Part shown: positions 47,672-58,248 of the stretch, piece after piece
Layout of the letters: every line of letters starts with the position of its first letter
Position numbering within the stretch: position 1 is the first letter of the stretch
Assembly (NCBI GenBank): GCA_016748015.1
Contig: JAAOMT010000617.1
Span: 566,635-630,634, forward strand
Reading direction: 5' to 3'
Length of the DNA: 64,000 nucleotides
Source: Geosiphon pyriformis
Taxonomy: Eukaryota; Glomeromycota; Glomeromycetes; Archaeosporales; Geosiphonaceae
Position numbers and translations under genes: made by a program
The notes under the pieces: generated by a model
What the model saw: only the letters and a program-made list of their open reading frames with translations
What the model was told of the DNA's origin: nothing
Database searches by the model: none

Positions 47672-50116
47672 TTTTTTTTTTGTTAACATGTAGCCACATT
47701 GATTATTTACTAGTTAAGTCAACAGTAATATGATGGTTTTATAAAGTCAGCTCACTCAATAATACAAGAATTACAAAATGCAGCTAACCACAAGTGAAAA
47801 GTCCTAACTACACACTAGTACTACCTATGCTACTAAGTGTATTAAACATATCTAATTTATACATTTTACTCATAATGCTAACAAGTTCATGACTATTCTT
47901 AATTATACCACTCATTCACTTAGCAGTTAGATTAGGACTGGATTTGATACTGAATGGCTGATCTTCCTATAAATGTATCATAATATTGAATGTGTTATCA
48001 TAGACAAAAAAATTTTTATCTTCGACATTATTATTATTATTATTATTATCTATGTCATTATTATCTGATATATCTTCCAAGCAGACCTGTTCACACTTTT
48101 TTTCTAGGCATGTCAATCTTTTCTGCATTACAATAGCAACAACAGCCAAGTCTTTATTCTGCTCAGCCAACTCAGCTACACTTTCCTTAATAAACACATC
48201 CACAGCAGGTAAAGTAAACAACAATTTGGTAACTAAAACAACCAGAGCACCAACAGGCTCAACCAAAAATTTTATCAGCAAAGATAGTTTACCAAGATGG
48301 GATTTCAGAGAAGCCAACTTAGCTTCAACAGTATTATTAATAGCAGAAGGAGCAACAGGCAACATAAGTGTAGTAGTTGGGAGGAGACCACCAAGATCCA
48401 AGTTCATATCAGCAGCAGCAGCAACAGGAGAAACCATGATAGCAGCAGCTTTAGCATAAAATTTGGATCCTGCAAATGAGAATTTAAAAACTTTGGGGCC
48501 ACCAAAGAAGTCAGAAGAGACTTTGAGAAAGAGAGGTGGAAACACCTTGCATTTTAAAGCCAAATGGTCCAGACCTTAACACCTATAGCAGTGGTGACAT
48601 CCAGAAGTTTCCTACCAAATGTGGCAGCCACATAAGGTACCAGTTTTAGAAACAACAATGTTCAAAGATTCCAAAAAATCAAAGATAACTACAGCAAACC
48701 ATTGACATTGATAAGAATCAGGGGAGTGGAGAATGAAACATGTACAGCCACCAACCTAGGAGACCAAATCACTTATTTCAAATACAGTACAGCCAAAGGG
48801 AAGATTGACCAGCTTAGCTTTGAAGATATCTCTTAAGGAGATAATTTCTTTTTGGTTGGTAATAAAAAAAATTCTAATACTGTCTTTTCTGACCAAAACA
48901 GACCAGTGAAAGAGAGCAGTAGCAGCAGAAAAAGTGTCTTTAAAATGAACCACAGCATATTGCCATAAGCCAGTAGGCTTTAACTTAACAGAAGTAATAA
49001 CACCAAAATTGCCAAGAGCAGTTTTAATGTCATCAGAAGAGATACCCAAGGGTACGTTGTACAGTGCAACTAACAGAGAGAGAGAAGAAACAGAGACCAC
49101 ACCAGAAGACTGTGCAATCTTAAGAGTGGTCAAAAAATTTCCATCACCAATAGCCACTTTGATGACACCAGTTAGACTCTCTTAAAATGCAAATTTTACA
49201 CAGAATAACTTAACAGTATCTCATAAAACTGACTTAAGCCCAATACAATCAGGCAGCAGCTAAAACAAAGAACAAAAAAGAGCCATTTTAATCTTGAATG
49301 TGGCACCAGATACTAGATTGGAGGCCACCCAACCAGAGAACCTCTGATGACCATTTACATTTTTCCAAGCACTACTATCAGTAGTACCAGAAACTGGAGG
49401 AGAAACAGTTGATTCCATTTCTATCTGATCAGCCCAATCTTTAAGATCATCTGGATTGATAGACTGTTTTACTACTGAGATTGGTGATGATTTGCTAGAG
49501 AGTACCACATTAGGCAACACAGCCAGTAGTTGATCTTGGCCCATCTTGAGAGATGTGCTGCTGCTGTTGCCATCCATATCAGGAAGAAAGCTGGCTGCTG
49601 CTGTGGAGATCTTACTGAAAATCTCATTTGGAACCACAAAGGAGTTTGGTGTGACCATAACAGTTGTGACTGCCTGCTGCTGTTTTTTGGAATTTTTTGC
49701 TTTTGCAGCCATTTGTGAAGCAGTAGTAGTAGAAGTAGTAGTCAGAGTGGTGAGAGCAGGAAAAACCAACTTGTTGACTGGTCTGTTATTAAAAATCTTT
49801 GGGCTTTTAGAAATAGTGGAGACAACACTGGGACTAACCCAAGTGTGTCTTTTGGAAGGAATTTTGACTGGAAAAGAACTACCAGCCAAAGGTGAAAAAA
49901 ATGAATCAGAAGCTGCTAAAGGCAGCTTTTCACTAATATTTTTTAAAGGAAATGTAGCCAAAACGTTATGTCTAGCTGCTTAAATAACAGAGAGACTCTT
50001 TTGTGTTAAAACTTTATTAATTACTATAGAAAAAGTAACATTTGCAACTTTTTTACTCTTAGTTCTATTCGTGGTCATAAAATTTAGAAAAGAAAAAGTT
50101 TAATTTGTTAGTGCAT
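47672..50116 (-). mobile_element. Half-LINE B4 (full-length)
   Basis: A 2445-bp minus-strand B element inserted in the U3 repeats of an LTR, with a perfect 14-bp target duplication, acctgatcattaat (47658-47671 and 50117-50130), and a T tract at its left end. It has ORF1 only plus the shared 3' UTR. Its outermost 5' bases (atgcactaacaaatt in sense) are unlike those of B1-B3. Confidence 0.93.
47808..50078 (-). pseudogene. B4 ORF1
   Basis: B-type RRM/CCHC protein, start ATG 50078-50076. The N-terminal region (49961-49260) is open for 233 codons and includes WADQIEMESTVSPPVSG and FSGWVASNLVSGATFKIKM. The RRM-like block (49157-48756) includes LWQYAVVHFKD and SVLVRKDSIRI. The knuckle (about 48600-48550) reads CYRC, stop, GLDHLALKC. 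The tail has an Asn/Asp tract from ATTATT repeats (48028-48048). Stops at 49981, 49257 and 48575. Confidence 0.8.
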
Positions 50117-50771
50117 ACCTGATCATTAATCTAATCAATAATTTGACCATTGACCTGATCATTGACCTGATCATTAACTTGATCATTGACTATTTTTGAT
50201 AGCTATATAAGCAATGAATTTCTTAGCTGTAGAAAAATATAAAAGAATCAAAAAAAAATAAATAAAATAACAACTTTCATCTCAATTATTCTCTTATTGC
50301 TAATTTCTCTTTCCTTACTTTCAAGTATCTGAACATCTTGGGATAAAAGATTACTTGTTGGTTATTCTCTATTTTTTCCTAAAATGTGTAATTGCAGCAT
50401 TTAAAGATTATTGAATAAAATGTGAGTGAAGAATACATCTGATATCTAATATTGAATTCTAAAAGTGCTGACATGAAGCATAGAATTATATCAGTGTGTG
50501 ATCATTTGTTGACAATACAGACTATTTCTCTATCTTCAGATTCTGTGGTTATTTTTTGAAAAGTATAGTGACTGAGATATTTTATGAAACTGATCTTGCA
50601 CATTGAATCCATACTTATTTAATTCACTCTTTGAAGTTGAATTCTCTTTAATTCTTTTTATTACTCTACAATCTTGTTTTCCCTTGCTATCTATTAGCTT
50701 GTTACTCCAACCCATAACATAAAAGTGGTGCTCCCTGTGAGATTATCAAAATCTACTTTGTTTTTTATTGT

Positions 50772-52253
50772 ATGGGTAATTATTCATACCTGTCACAACA
50801 ATCAGAAGAACACTTTGAAGCATACAACAAAAATGATCTAGACTTTATTGAACTCAATTCTTTGCCCTCCTGCTTAATTTGCTTCCTTATTGAAAAACAA
50901 TCTAACAGACAATTCCAAAACTTTTGGAACTGGTTCTTGAACAAACATTCAGCTGAAATTTACATAGCCTATACAACCTATTACTTTGACCAAACTTATT
51001 TTGAAAACAACTTTAAAGAAAAAAACAACAATACCAATCAACTTTTATACTCCACAACCTTTGAACAACAGCCCCCTGATTTTGAATATCTGAATCATTA
51101 AATTCACATTTGGATTGCTGCCCATTAATCAACTGAAATTTTCTTTGAAACAGAAGAAGAAAGCTACCAAACTGCTTTTGTTTTTGATCTTTTATTAAGT
51201 AAATTAGACTCATTCATACAAACAGTTATCCCTGAACCAATGGCTAATAATCTTATACAAGCAAATATCCTGGCCACCCTCCAAGGTATATAAACTGCTT
51301 TAGAAAGAAGAAATAATACTCCACTACCACTGTTTAGAGGTAATACACAAGATCCAATTGAATAGTTGGATAACTTTGAAAGAACTATTACAGCCAATCA
51401 ATATGATAATAAATACAAGTTCCAAATTGTTGGTAGCTATTTTTAAGGCTCTCTTACTACCTGGTTTTTACAAGAAACAGATGCCAATGCCCATCAAAGA
51501 ATTATTAGATGAACACCTGCAAATGCTGGAGAAAACAACATTTCTTTCACTATTCAGTTTGAAAATAAGTTTAGAACCCCAATCTTGATATTTAAGTGGT
51601 GCATGGCCCAGGAAAAGTAGTAATTGAATATGCCAAAGCAATAAAAAAGCTAATTAAATAGGTAGACTCAGAAAAAAATCAGACAGAAAAACAGAAAATA
51701 TATTTCTTTACAAAAAGATTGAGAACTGATCTCTTATATGCTCTTTGGCTCCTCCTGGTCTTGAAAAATAATCTCACAATAGATATGGCCATTGAACTAG
51801 TCCAACAAATTGAAGATAACCAAAAAATGCACCTGGAATCTACTCTTCCAGTTTTTGCTCCTGCTTTTGCTATGGCTTCTGCTTTACAAATGACTGTTAT
51901 CTCTTTTACTGTCCAAACTCAAAACCCCAATAAACAGTAGATAGATAGACTTACAGCAAATCTTGCTTGGCTATTAGAACTATTAGTCCAAGCAGTCAGA
52001 AACAATCAGCAACCACAAAGACCCAGATTTGAACCCCTTATTAAAGACAGCAAAATTATGGTCCACCTGTATACTACTACTGTGGATTAACTGGATATTT
52101 CTCAAGAGATTGCAACAATCCTCCTTTGTCATCTCCAGCTCCAAAAAACAATAATAATCAAAACAACAAAATCATCAACCCAATCATATTAACATCAATT
52201 TCTTTGAAGAGGATCTTTTAGTTGAAGCCACTGTTTATTAGCCTTTAAACTAG
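50772..52253 (+). pseudogene. G6 gag
   Basis: Starts MGNYSYLSQQSEEHFEAYN at 50772, the best preserved gag N-terminus in the window: 109 open codons before a TAA at 51099. Its capsid-like core is heavily interrupted (51240-51950). A deleted Gln-rich linker follows, then a CCHC-type knuckle at about 52060-52115 (YYYCGLTGYFSRDC, two metal ligands altered), ending with TTTAAAC (52244-52250) and TAG. Confidence 0.8.
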
Positions 52254-53647
52254 TAAGCACACCTCCAAAGAGTAAGAGTATAAGCCAATCAAAAAAAAAT
52301 CTCTTTTATGCTTTTAACCTAATTGATGATAACCATTATATGAATAAACTGGCTATCAATCTCTCTGACTTGACAAGAAAGAAGAAGAAAGCCAAGGTTA
52401 ATTTTGTTCTAGATCTCAACAAAGCTTCAACTTCCACTGCTAATAACAATGAGTCACCAAAGACCAAAGTTTTTAAGAATTCTCCAAAGTTAGAACCTCC
52501 AGAAATAGTACAAAAATCTGGCTTTTATTCTGTTGTCAAAGATCTCATGGAAACGCCTGTTCATATTACCTTTGGTCAGTTAATGACCCATCTCCAATTT
52601 AGAAAAGACCTTCACAAATCTTTAATTCCCAAGAAAAAAACACCAAAGACCAATAAGTGATCATACCAAGCTGAACTTACTAACAACTGCAATGTTACCT
52701 CTCTTATTTGTAAAGCCCAAGTGGCTGGTTACTTCATTAATCTGATTTTGGACAGTAGATTATCTGTTAGCATCATTAACAAACACTTCTTAAAAGCAAT
52801 TGGCAAAAAGATTAATGAACTGTCCACAAGACCAATAACCAATGTATATTGTAACAAGAAAAAAGATCTAGACATAGCCAAAGCTGTTCTTGTCTGAATC
52901 AATAGCATCAGCATTGAAACTGACATAGAAGTATCTGAAGCAAAAAAATACACCATAATAGTTGGCAATAAATGGTCCAAGAAAGCAAAAGCCTTGCTTG
53001 ATTATGAACTCTGTGAACTAATTATCAGATGTAGTAAAAAACTCATCATAATTAAGTGTCACCATTGGACAACTTCTCTAGTATTTAAACAAAGCCAAAA
53101 AAAACAATAATCAGATGAATCAGATAATAAAGAAAATAACGAAGAAGATAAACAAGAAGAATAAAAAGAAACTGCTGAACTTGTCTATACCATCTTTACC
53201 AGCAATGACAAGTCATTAGATAATGTCAAAGCAGATAAAAAAAAATCATGGTAAATGGCAAGCTGATTTGCTGGCCCTACTATGATATTCTCAGAAGAAT
53301 CTTTGACAGAAAGCCTGGCAAGAAAGCCAAATACAGTTATTGGTGGCATGGTCCTTGTGCTCAGTGCTGGTGTGATAAACTATTATACTCTTCTAGTGAT
53401 AAATGCATGTCCTGCCTAATCTATTACAAAGATTGGAAACCAATCAGCTTGATACCTTACAAAGAAATAAAAGAAGTCCAAAAGTCTTTTGAAAATAAAC
53501 CCCCTAAGATCCAATTGTTAATTATAAAACAAAAAAAACTCTCCCCTAAAAAAAGAAAAGTGGACATTGAAAACTTATTGGCTAAAAATAGCCCAGTTAT
53601 ATCCAAAAAAGTGATGCTTCTAGATGCACTTATGTGATACAACATAC
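52250..53647 (+). pseudogene. G6 pol 5' part: protease and Cys-rich spacer
   Basis: Protease (about 52700-53090) with LILDSRLSVSI in place of DSGS. An acidic tract follows (53100-53165). The Cys-rich segment at 53335-53440 has its six Cys in a C-x2-C-x-C-x10-C-x2-C pattern intact (PCAQCWCDK, DKCMSCLIYYKDW). The linker DIENLLAKNSPVISKK ends where G7 begins. Stops are frequent before 53248. Confidence 0.83.
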
Positions 53648-54302
53648 TGTTATAAGTTGGAATAACAAGCTAATAGATAGCAAAAGAGAACAAGATTATA
53701 GAGTGATGAGAAGAAATCAAATAAAATTCAACTTTAAAGAGCAAATTAAATAAGTATGAATTCAATATACGAAATCAATCTCATAAAATATCTCAGTTAC
53801 TATACTTTTCAAGAATAACCAGGGAATCTGAAGGTAGAGAAATAGTCTGTACTGTCAACAAATGATCACACACTGGTATAATTCTATGCTTTATGTTAGC
53901 ACTCTTAGAATTTAATATTAGGTATAAGATATACTCTTCAGTCATGTTTTATTCAATAATTTTCAAATACTGCAATTACATATTTTAGAAAAAGGGTAAA
54001 AAATAACCAACAAGTAATCTTTTATCCCAAGATGTTCAGATACTTGAAGGTAGAAAAAGAGAAATTAGTGATAAGAGAATAATTGAGATGAAAGTTGTTA
54101 TTTTATTTCTTTTATTTCTTTGATTCTTATATGCTTTTCTACAGTTAAGAGATTCATCACTTATATAGCTATCAAAAGTGGTTAATGATCAAGTCAATGG
54201 TCAAATCAATGATTACTTTCTAAAAATAAAGTAGCTAATTATATGACATCAGTGGCTAATACATGTAATAATTAATAAAAAATATAAGTTTCAACCATAA
54301 CA
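53648..54302 (-). repeat. G7 3' LTR
   Basis: A 655-bp LTR, minus orientation, TGTTATAAGTTGG to AACCATAACA, with about three U3 units (54179-54215). It joins the end of the 3' ORF of G7 on its right side, so it is a 3' LTR. The 5' part of G7 is missing. Confidence 0.9.
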
Positions 54303-56016
54303 TCATCTTTTCTAAAGAGATTGAGCTTTGGCAAAATCAAGCTATTCATATTGTAGTCTATTTGAAACATTTTATTTAACTTAAAGCTAACTAGTTTGTT
54401 GAAGTTTTTTGTGAATAGAATATATATAATATTTAAGATGAAATGAGTTTTGTATTCAAGAGACTAAATTTTTGTATTAGAGTTTTGGCTCTTTTAGCAA
54501 TAGTTAAAACTCTTAGAACATCTAACTATATAATGTCCAAAATTTCTGCCTGTATCTCTAAAGTTGTTTTTTCATGAGTTTCACATTGTTACTGGAGGTT
54601 TTTGGTCTCTTTTCTGTAATGTTGTTGATGCCTGTTTGCTGTGAATTCACATTTTCTGGATGTGGTTGAACCTTCAGTAACTGAATTTATCTTCAAATTA
54701 TTTCCTATAATTTGAACTGCTGGGCTTATAAGTGGAATGGCCAATTCTGTGCCAGTTGCTTTGTGTAGTTACGTTGTAATAAATGTCAATTCTTTCCCAG
54801 GAGTTGCTCATCTGGAAGCTCACTAAAATGTGTAGTTATTTTGCTGTGAAAATCAACTCTTCTACAGGAATCTTGTCTGTAGGCTACCCTAATGATTATG
54901 ATAAGAAAATAAAATAAAAAAAATAAAAAAATGTAAAAGAAATAGAATTCTGTCAAGGGAAACGTTTTCTATTCAAGTCTGGAGTTACTAACAGTTTACT
55001 GAAATTGGTAGCTAATCAATTTCAAAATGTTAGTTGGGTTTTGGGGATTTTCCAAGTGCAATAATTAAAGAATTTTGTTTTTCAAATTATTTGATATTTA
55101 TTTTTTTTTGTGTGTATATAAAATGGTTCTAAGTGATAAATCTAAAGTAAGATATATTTTCTCGAAGAAAGAAGCTTTTCTTTTATACAACTTGTCATAA
55201 CACTATTCTATGAACTTGAACTTTGCTATTTTCTATAATTTTGCTGAACTAAAGATACATTTTGGTGAACTACAAGTTATTTCTGCAAACTATTAAATAT
55301 TTTGGTGAACTATCAATTATTTTGGCAAATTTCTTACAAATTTCAGCAAACTTTTTGAATGTTACATAATTCAGAGTATTGCATGATTGATCATCACAAT
55401 TAGGTTATATTTGTGTTATGTACAAATTGGGTTATTAATTAAATGATAATTTCGAATATTTTGCTAATGTAATAAGTGATAATTTGAAATGATAATATAT
55501 GCTAATTAATGATAAGATTTATAAAGGTAATTTCATGCTAAACAATATCTCTAATTTTGTCTGGTAACAACATCCTCTATAATTTCTCCAAAACAACCAT
55601 AAAGTTTTAATTGCCTTTTATATGACAAATTTTTGTCTATGGGCAAGATTTCTTGGATTGTTTTTCCAATTGTGTTAGAAGATAAGAATATAGCTGCTGT
55701 TATACTTTCTAACAGATATTTATTTATTTTGCTACTAATTCTTTCTCTTCTGGTAGTGGTTTTTTTTGGTCTAATAACAGTATGTGTTTTACTGTTATCT
55801 GTTATGGTGGTTTGTTTTCTAATGGTCAAAGTAGCATTTAGATAGTTTTTGATCCAATACTCATGGAAAGTATAAAAGGCATTTTAAATGTTTTAATCCA
55901 AAAAAAAATTGTTTATGTCAATTAAAGATATCTCTGTTTTGGGAATGGTATATTTATTTATACTTGATTTTTGTTGATTATTTGGGTTAGTATTACCACA
56001 ACAGGCAACCAATCAG
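54303..56016 (-). pseudogene. G7 3' ORF and pol end, split by a solo LTR
   Basis: Minus-strand remnant of gypsy G7. 55574-56016 holds the pol end and the first half of the extra 3' ORF (TIRKQTTITDNSKTHTVIRP, KINKYLLESITAAIF, EILPIDKNLSYKRQ). 54303-54586 holds the C-terminal half, heavily stopped. The gap is a 983-bp solo LTR of another family. It ends abruptly at 56016 in the pol 3' region and adjoins A+T-rich DNA, a deletion junction. Confidence 0.8.
54587..55569. repeat. Solo LTR of a second, unrelated LTR family
   Basis: A 983-bp insertion in G7 with LTR-type termini: it begins TGTTACTGG and ends CTGGTAACA (TG...CA, 6-bp inverted TGTTAC/GTAACA). It is flanked by the 4-bp duplication acat (54583-54586 and 55570-55573). 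The inner sequence matches nothing else in the window and has no ORF. It contains tatataaaatgg (about 55114) as a TATA-like box and imperfect repeats of ttttggtgaact (about 55260-55350). Orientation is uncertain; the TATA suggests plus. Confidence 0.78.
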
Positions 56017-56168
56017 GTAAATAAAAACTTATTTTTAAAACCATAAATTCTTAAATTATTATTGCTTTAAAATTAATTATTTTTTATTAATACTTTAAAA
56101 TTGATTAATTATTAATTTTAATAACTGTTAGTAACTTTTAGGTCTGAATTCAAAATAATTTCTTTAAT
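56017..56168. other. A+T-rich non-element sequence left of G8
   Basis: About 150 bp of very A+T-rich sequence (for example ttaaattattattgc and attaattattttttatt) between truncated G7 and G8. It matches no element in the window and holds no ORF. With 63598-64000 it forms the pre-insertion target of G8. Confidence 0.6.
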
Positions 56169-56172
56169 ATAT

Positions 56173-56737
56173 TGTTATGGTTAAAACTTATACTTCTTAT
56201 TAATTATCACATGTATTAGCCACTGATGTCATATAAATTAACCATTTTATTTTTAGAAAATGATCAATGACCTGATCAATGACTTGATCATTGACCTGAT
56301 CATTGACCTAGTCATTGACCTGATCATTGACCACTTTTGATAGCTATATAAGTAATGAATCTCTTAGCTGTAGAAAAGCATGTAGAAATCAAGAAAATAA
56401 AATAATAACTTCCATCTCAATTATTTTTTTATCGCTAATTTCTTTTTTCTTACCTTCAAGTATTTGAACATCTTGGGATAAAAAATCACTTTTTGGTTAT
56501 TCCTTACACTTTTTCTGAAAATATGTAATTGTAGTATTTGAAGATTATTGAATAAAATGTAACTGAAGAGTATATTTGATACTTGCTATTAAATTTTAAG
56601 AGTGCCGACATGAGGCATAGAATTATACCAAGTATGATTATTTGTTGACAATACAGACTATCTCTCTACCTTTAGATTCTTTGGTTATCTTTGAAAAATA
56701 CAGCAACTGAAATATTTTATGAGACTGATCTCACATA
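56173..56737 (+). repeat. G8 5' LTR, 3' end deleted
   Basis: Starts TGTTATGGTTAAAAC, carries about six U3 units (56262-56333) and a TATA box, then breaks off after gatctcacatatt and continues in the gag leader (acacaacaaaaacg). About 100 bp of LTR and about 120 bp of leader are missing compared with G2. Confidence 0.88.
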
Positions 56738-58245
56738 TTAAAACACACAACAAAAACGATCTAAACTTTATTGAACTCAATCTTTTGCCCTTCTGCTTGA
56801 TTTGCTTCCCCATTGAAAAACAATCCAGCAGACAATTTCAAGACTTTTGAAGCTGGTTTCTGAACAAGCATTTAGCTGAAACCTACACAGTTTATACAAC
56901 TTATTACTTTAACCAAGCTTATTTTGAAGACAACTTTGAAGAAAGAAACAATAGTATCAATTAGCTCTTATATTCTACAACCTTTAAACAACAGCTCCCT
57001 AATTTCGAATATCTAAATTATCAAATCTACATTTGGATTGCTGCCCATTAAGCAACTGAAACTCCTTTTGAAACAGAAGAAGAAAGCTACCAAACTGCTC
57101 TTGTTTTTAATTTTTTATCAAGTAAATCAGACTCATCCACACAAACAGTTACCCCTAAACCAATGGCTAATAACCCCATGCAACAAAACATCCTAATCAC
57201 TTTCCAAGACATACAAACTGCTCTAGGGCAAAGAAACAATATCCCACTATTATTATTCAGAAGTAATGCACAAGATCTAATCAAATGGTTGGATAACTTT
57301 AAAAGAGTGACCACAGCCAACCAATATGATAATAAATACAAGTTCCAAATTGTTGGTGGCTATCTTTAAGGTTCTCCCACTACTTGGTTCTTACAAAAAA
57401 TCAATGCTAATGCTTAGTAAAAAATCATTAAATAAGCACCAGTAAATGCTGGAAAAGACAACACCTCTTTTACTACTTGGTTTGAAATAAAATTTAAAAC
57501 TCCTATCTTAATATCCAAATAGCATATAGAATTAGAAAAAAAAAATCAAGACTCTGGTAAGGTTGTAACAGAATATGCCAAAGCAATAAGAAAACTCATT
57601 AAACAGGTAGATTTTAGAAGAAATTGGACAGAAGAGCAGAAAATACATTCCTTCACAAAAGGACTAAGAACTAATTTATTATATGCTCTTTGGCCTCTCC
57701 TGGCCTTGAAAGATAATCTCACAATAAATATGGCCATTGAACTTGTCCAAAGAATAGAAGATAACCAAAAAATGCACTTGGGATTCACTCTTCCAGTTTT
57801 TGCTTCTGCACCTATTATGGCTCCTGCTCCACAAATGGCTGCTATTTTTTTTGCTGCCCAAACTCAAGATCCAAATAAACAATTAATAAATAGGCTTACA
57901 GCAAATCTTGCCTGGCTATTAGAACCTTTGGCCCAAGCAATTAAAGAAAATCAACAAACCCAAAGACTCAGATTTGAACTCCACTTCAATCAGCTCCAAC
58001 AACCACCATATCAAAGACAGCAAAATTATGGCCCATCTGTGTGCTATCACTGTAGACTAACTGGACACTTCTCAAAAGACTGCAACAATCCTCCATTGCT
58101 TCTTCCAGCTCCTAGAAATAATAACACTCAGAATAACAGATTCAACAGTAATAATGTTCTTAATCAAAGACCCAATTATATCAACATCAATTTCTTTGGA
58201 GAGAATCCCCTAGTTGAAGCCACTGTTTATCAGTCTTTAAACTGA
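56738..58245 (+). pseudogene. G8 gag
   Basis: Lacks the start region. The capsid core (57163-57369) has MANNPMQQNILI, FQDIQTALGQRNN and FQIVGGYL. 57706-58245 is open for 179 codons and holds NMAIELVQRIEDNQ, the Gln-rich linker and the intact knuckle CYHCRLTGHFSKDC (about 58041-58082), ending QSLN at a TGA that replaces the family Trp codon. The slip heptamer TTTAAAC is at 58236-58242. Confidence 0.85.
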
Positions 58246-58248
58246 TAG
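58236..58248 (+). promoter_or_regulatory. -1 frameshift heptamer and gag stop (G8)
   Basis: TCT TTA AAC TGA TAG in the gag frame; the heptamer TTTAAAC is preserved although neighbouring codons have mutated. The pol frame is entered at -1. Confidence 0.66.

Larger units (their letters stand above)
47550..50719 (+). repeat. G6 5' LTR, split by B4
   Basis: A plus-strand LTR in two parts, 47550-47671 and 50131-50719, starting TTTTATGGTTG and ending CCCATAACA. B4 sits within its repeat array. Joined, it is about 710 bp with about eight 12-bp units. A primer-binding-site candidate TGGTGCTCCCTGTGAG starts at 50726. Confidence 0.9.
50720..53647 (+). mobile_element. Gypsy G6 internal part, truncated
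   Basis: The leader, gag and protease-spacer of a plus-strand G element whose 5' LTR is 47550-50719. It stops at 53647, after gatacaacatac, where the minus-strand LTR of G7 begins. RT, integrase and 3' LTR are absent. Confidence 0.88.

Noticed and set aside
54587-55569. The insert as a DNA transposon with short inverted repeats
   Set aside because: Only 6 bp are inverted, they begin TG and end CA, no transposase is present, and the 4-bp duplication equals that of the LTR elements here.
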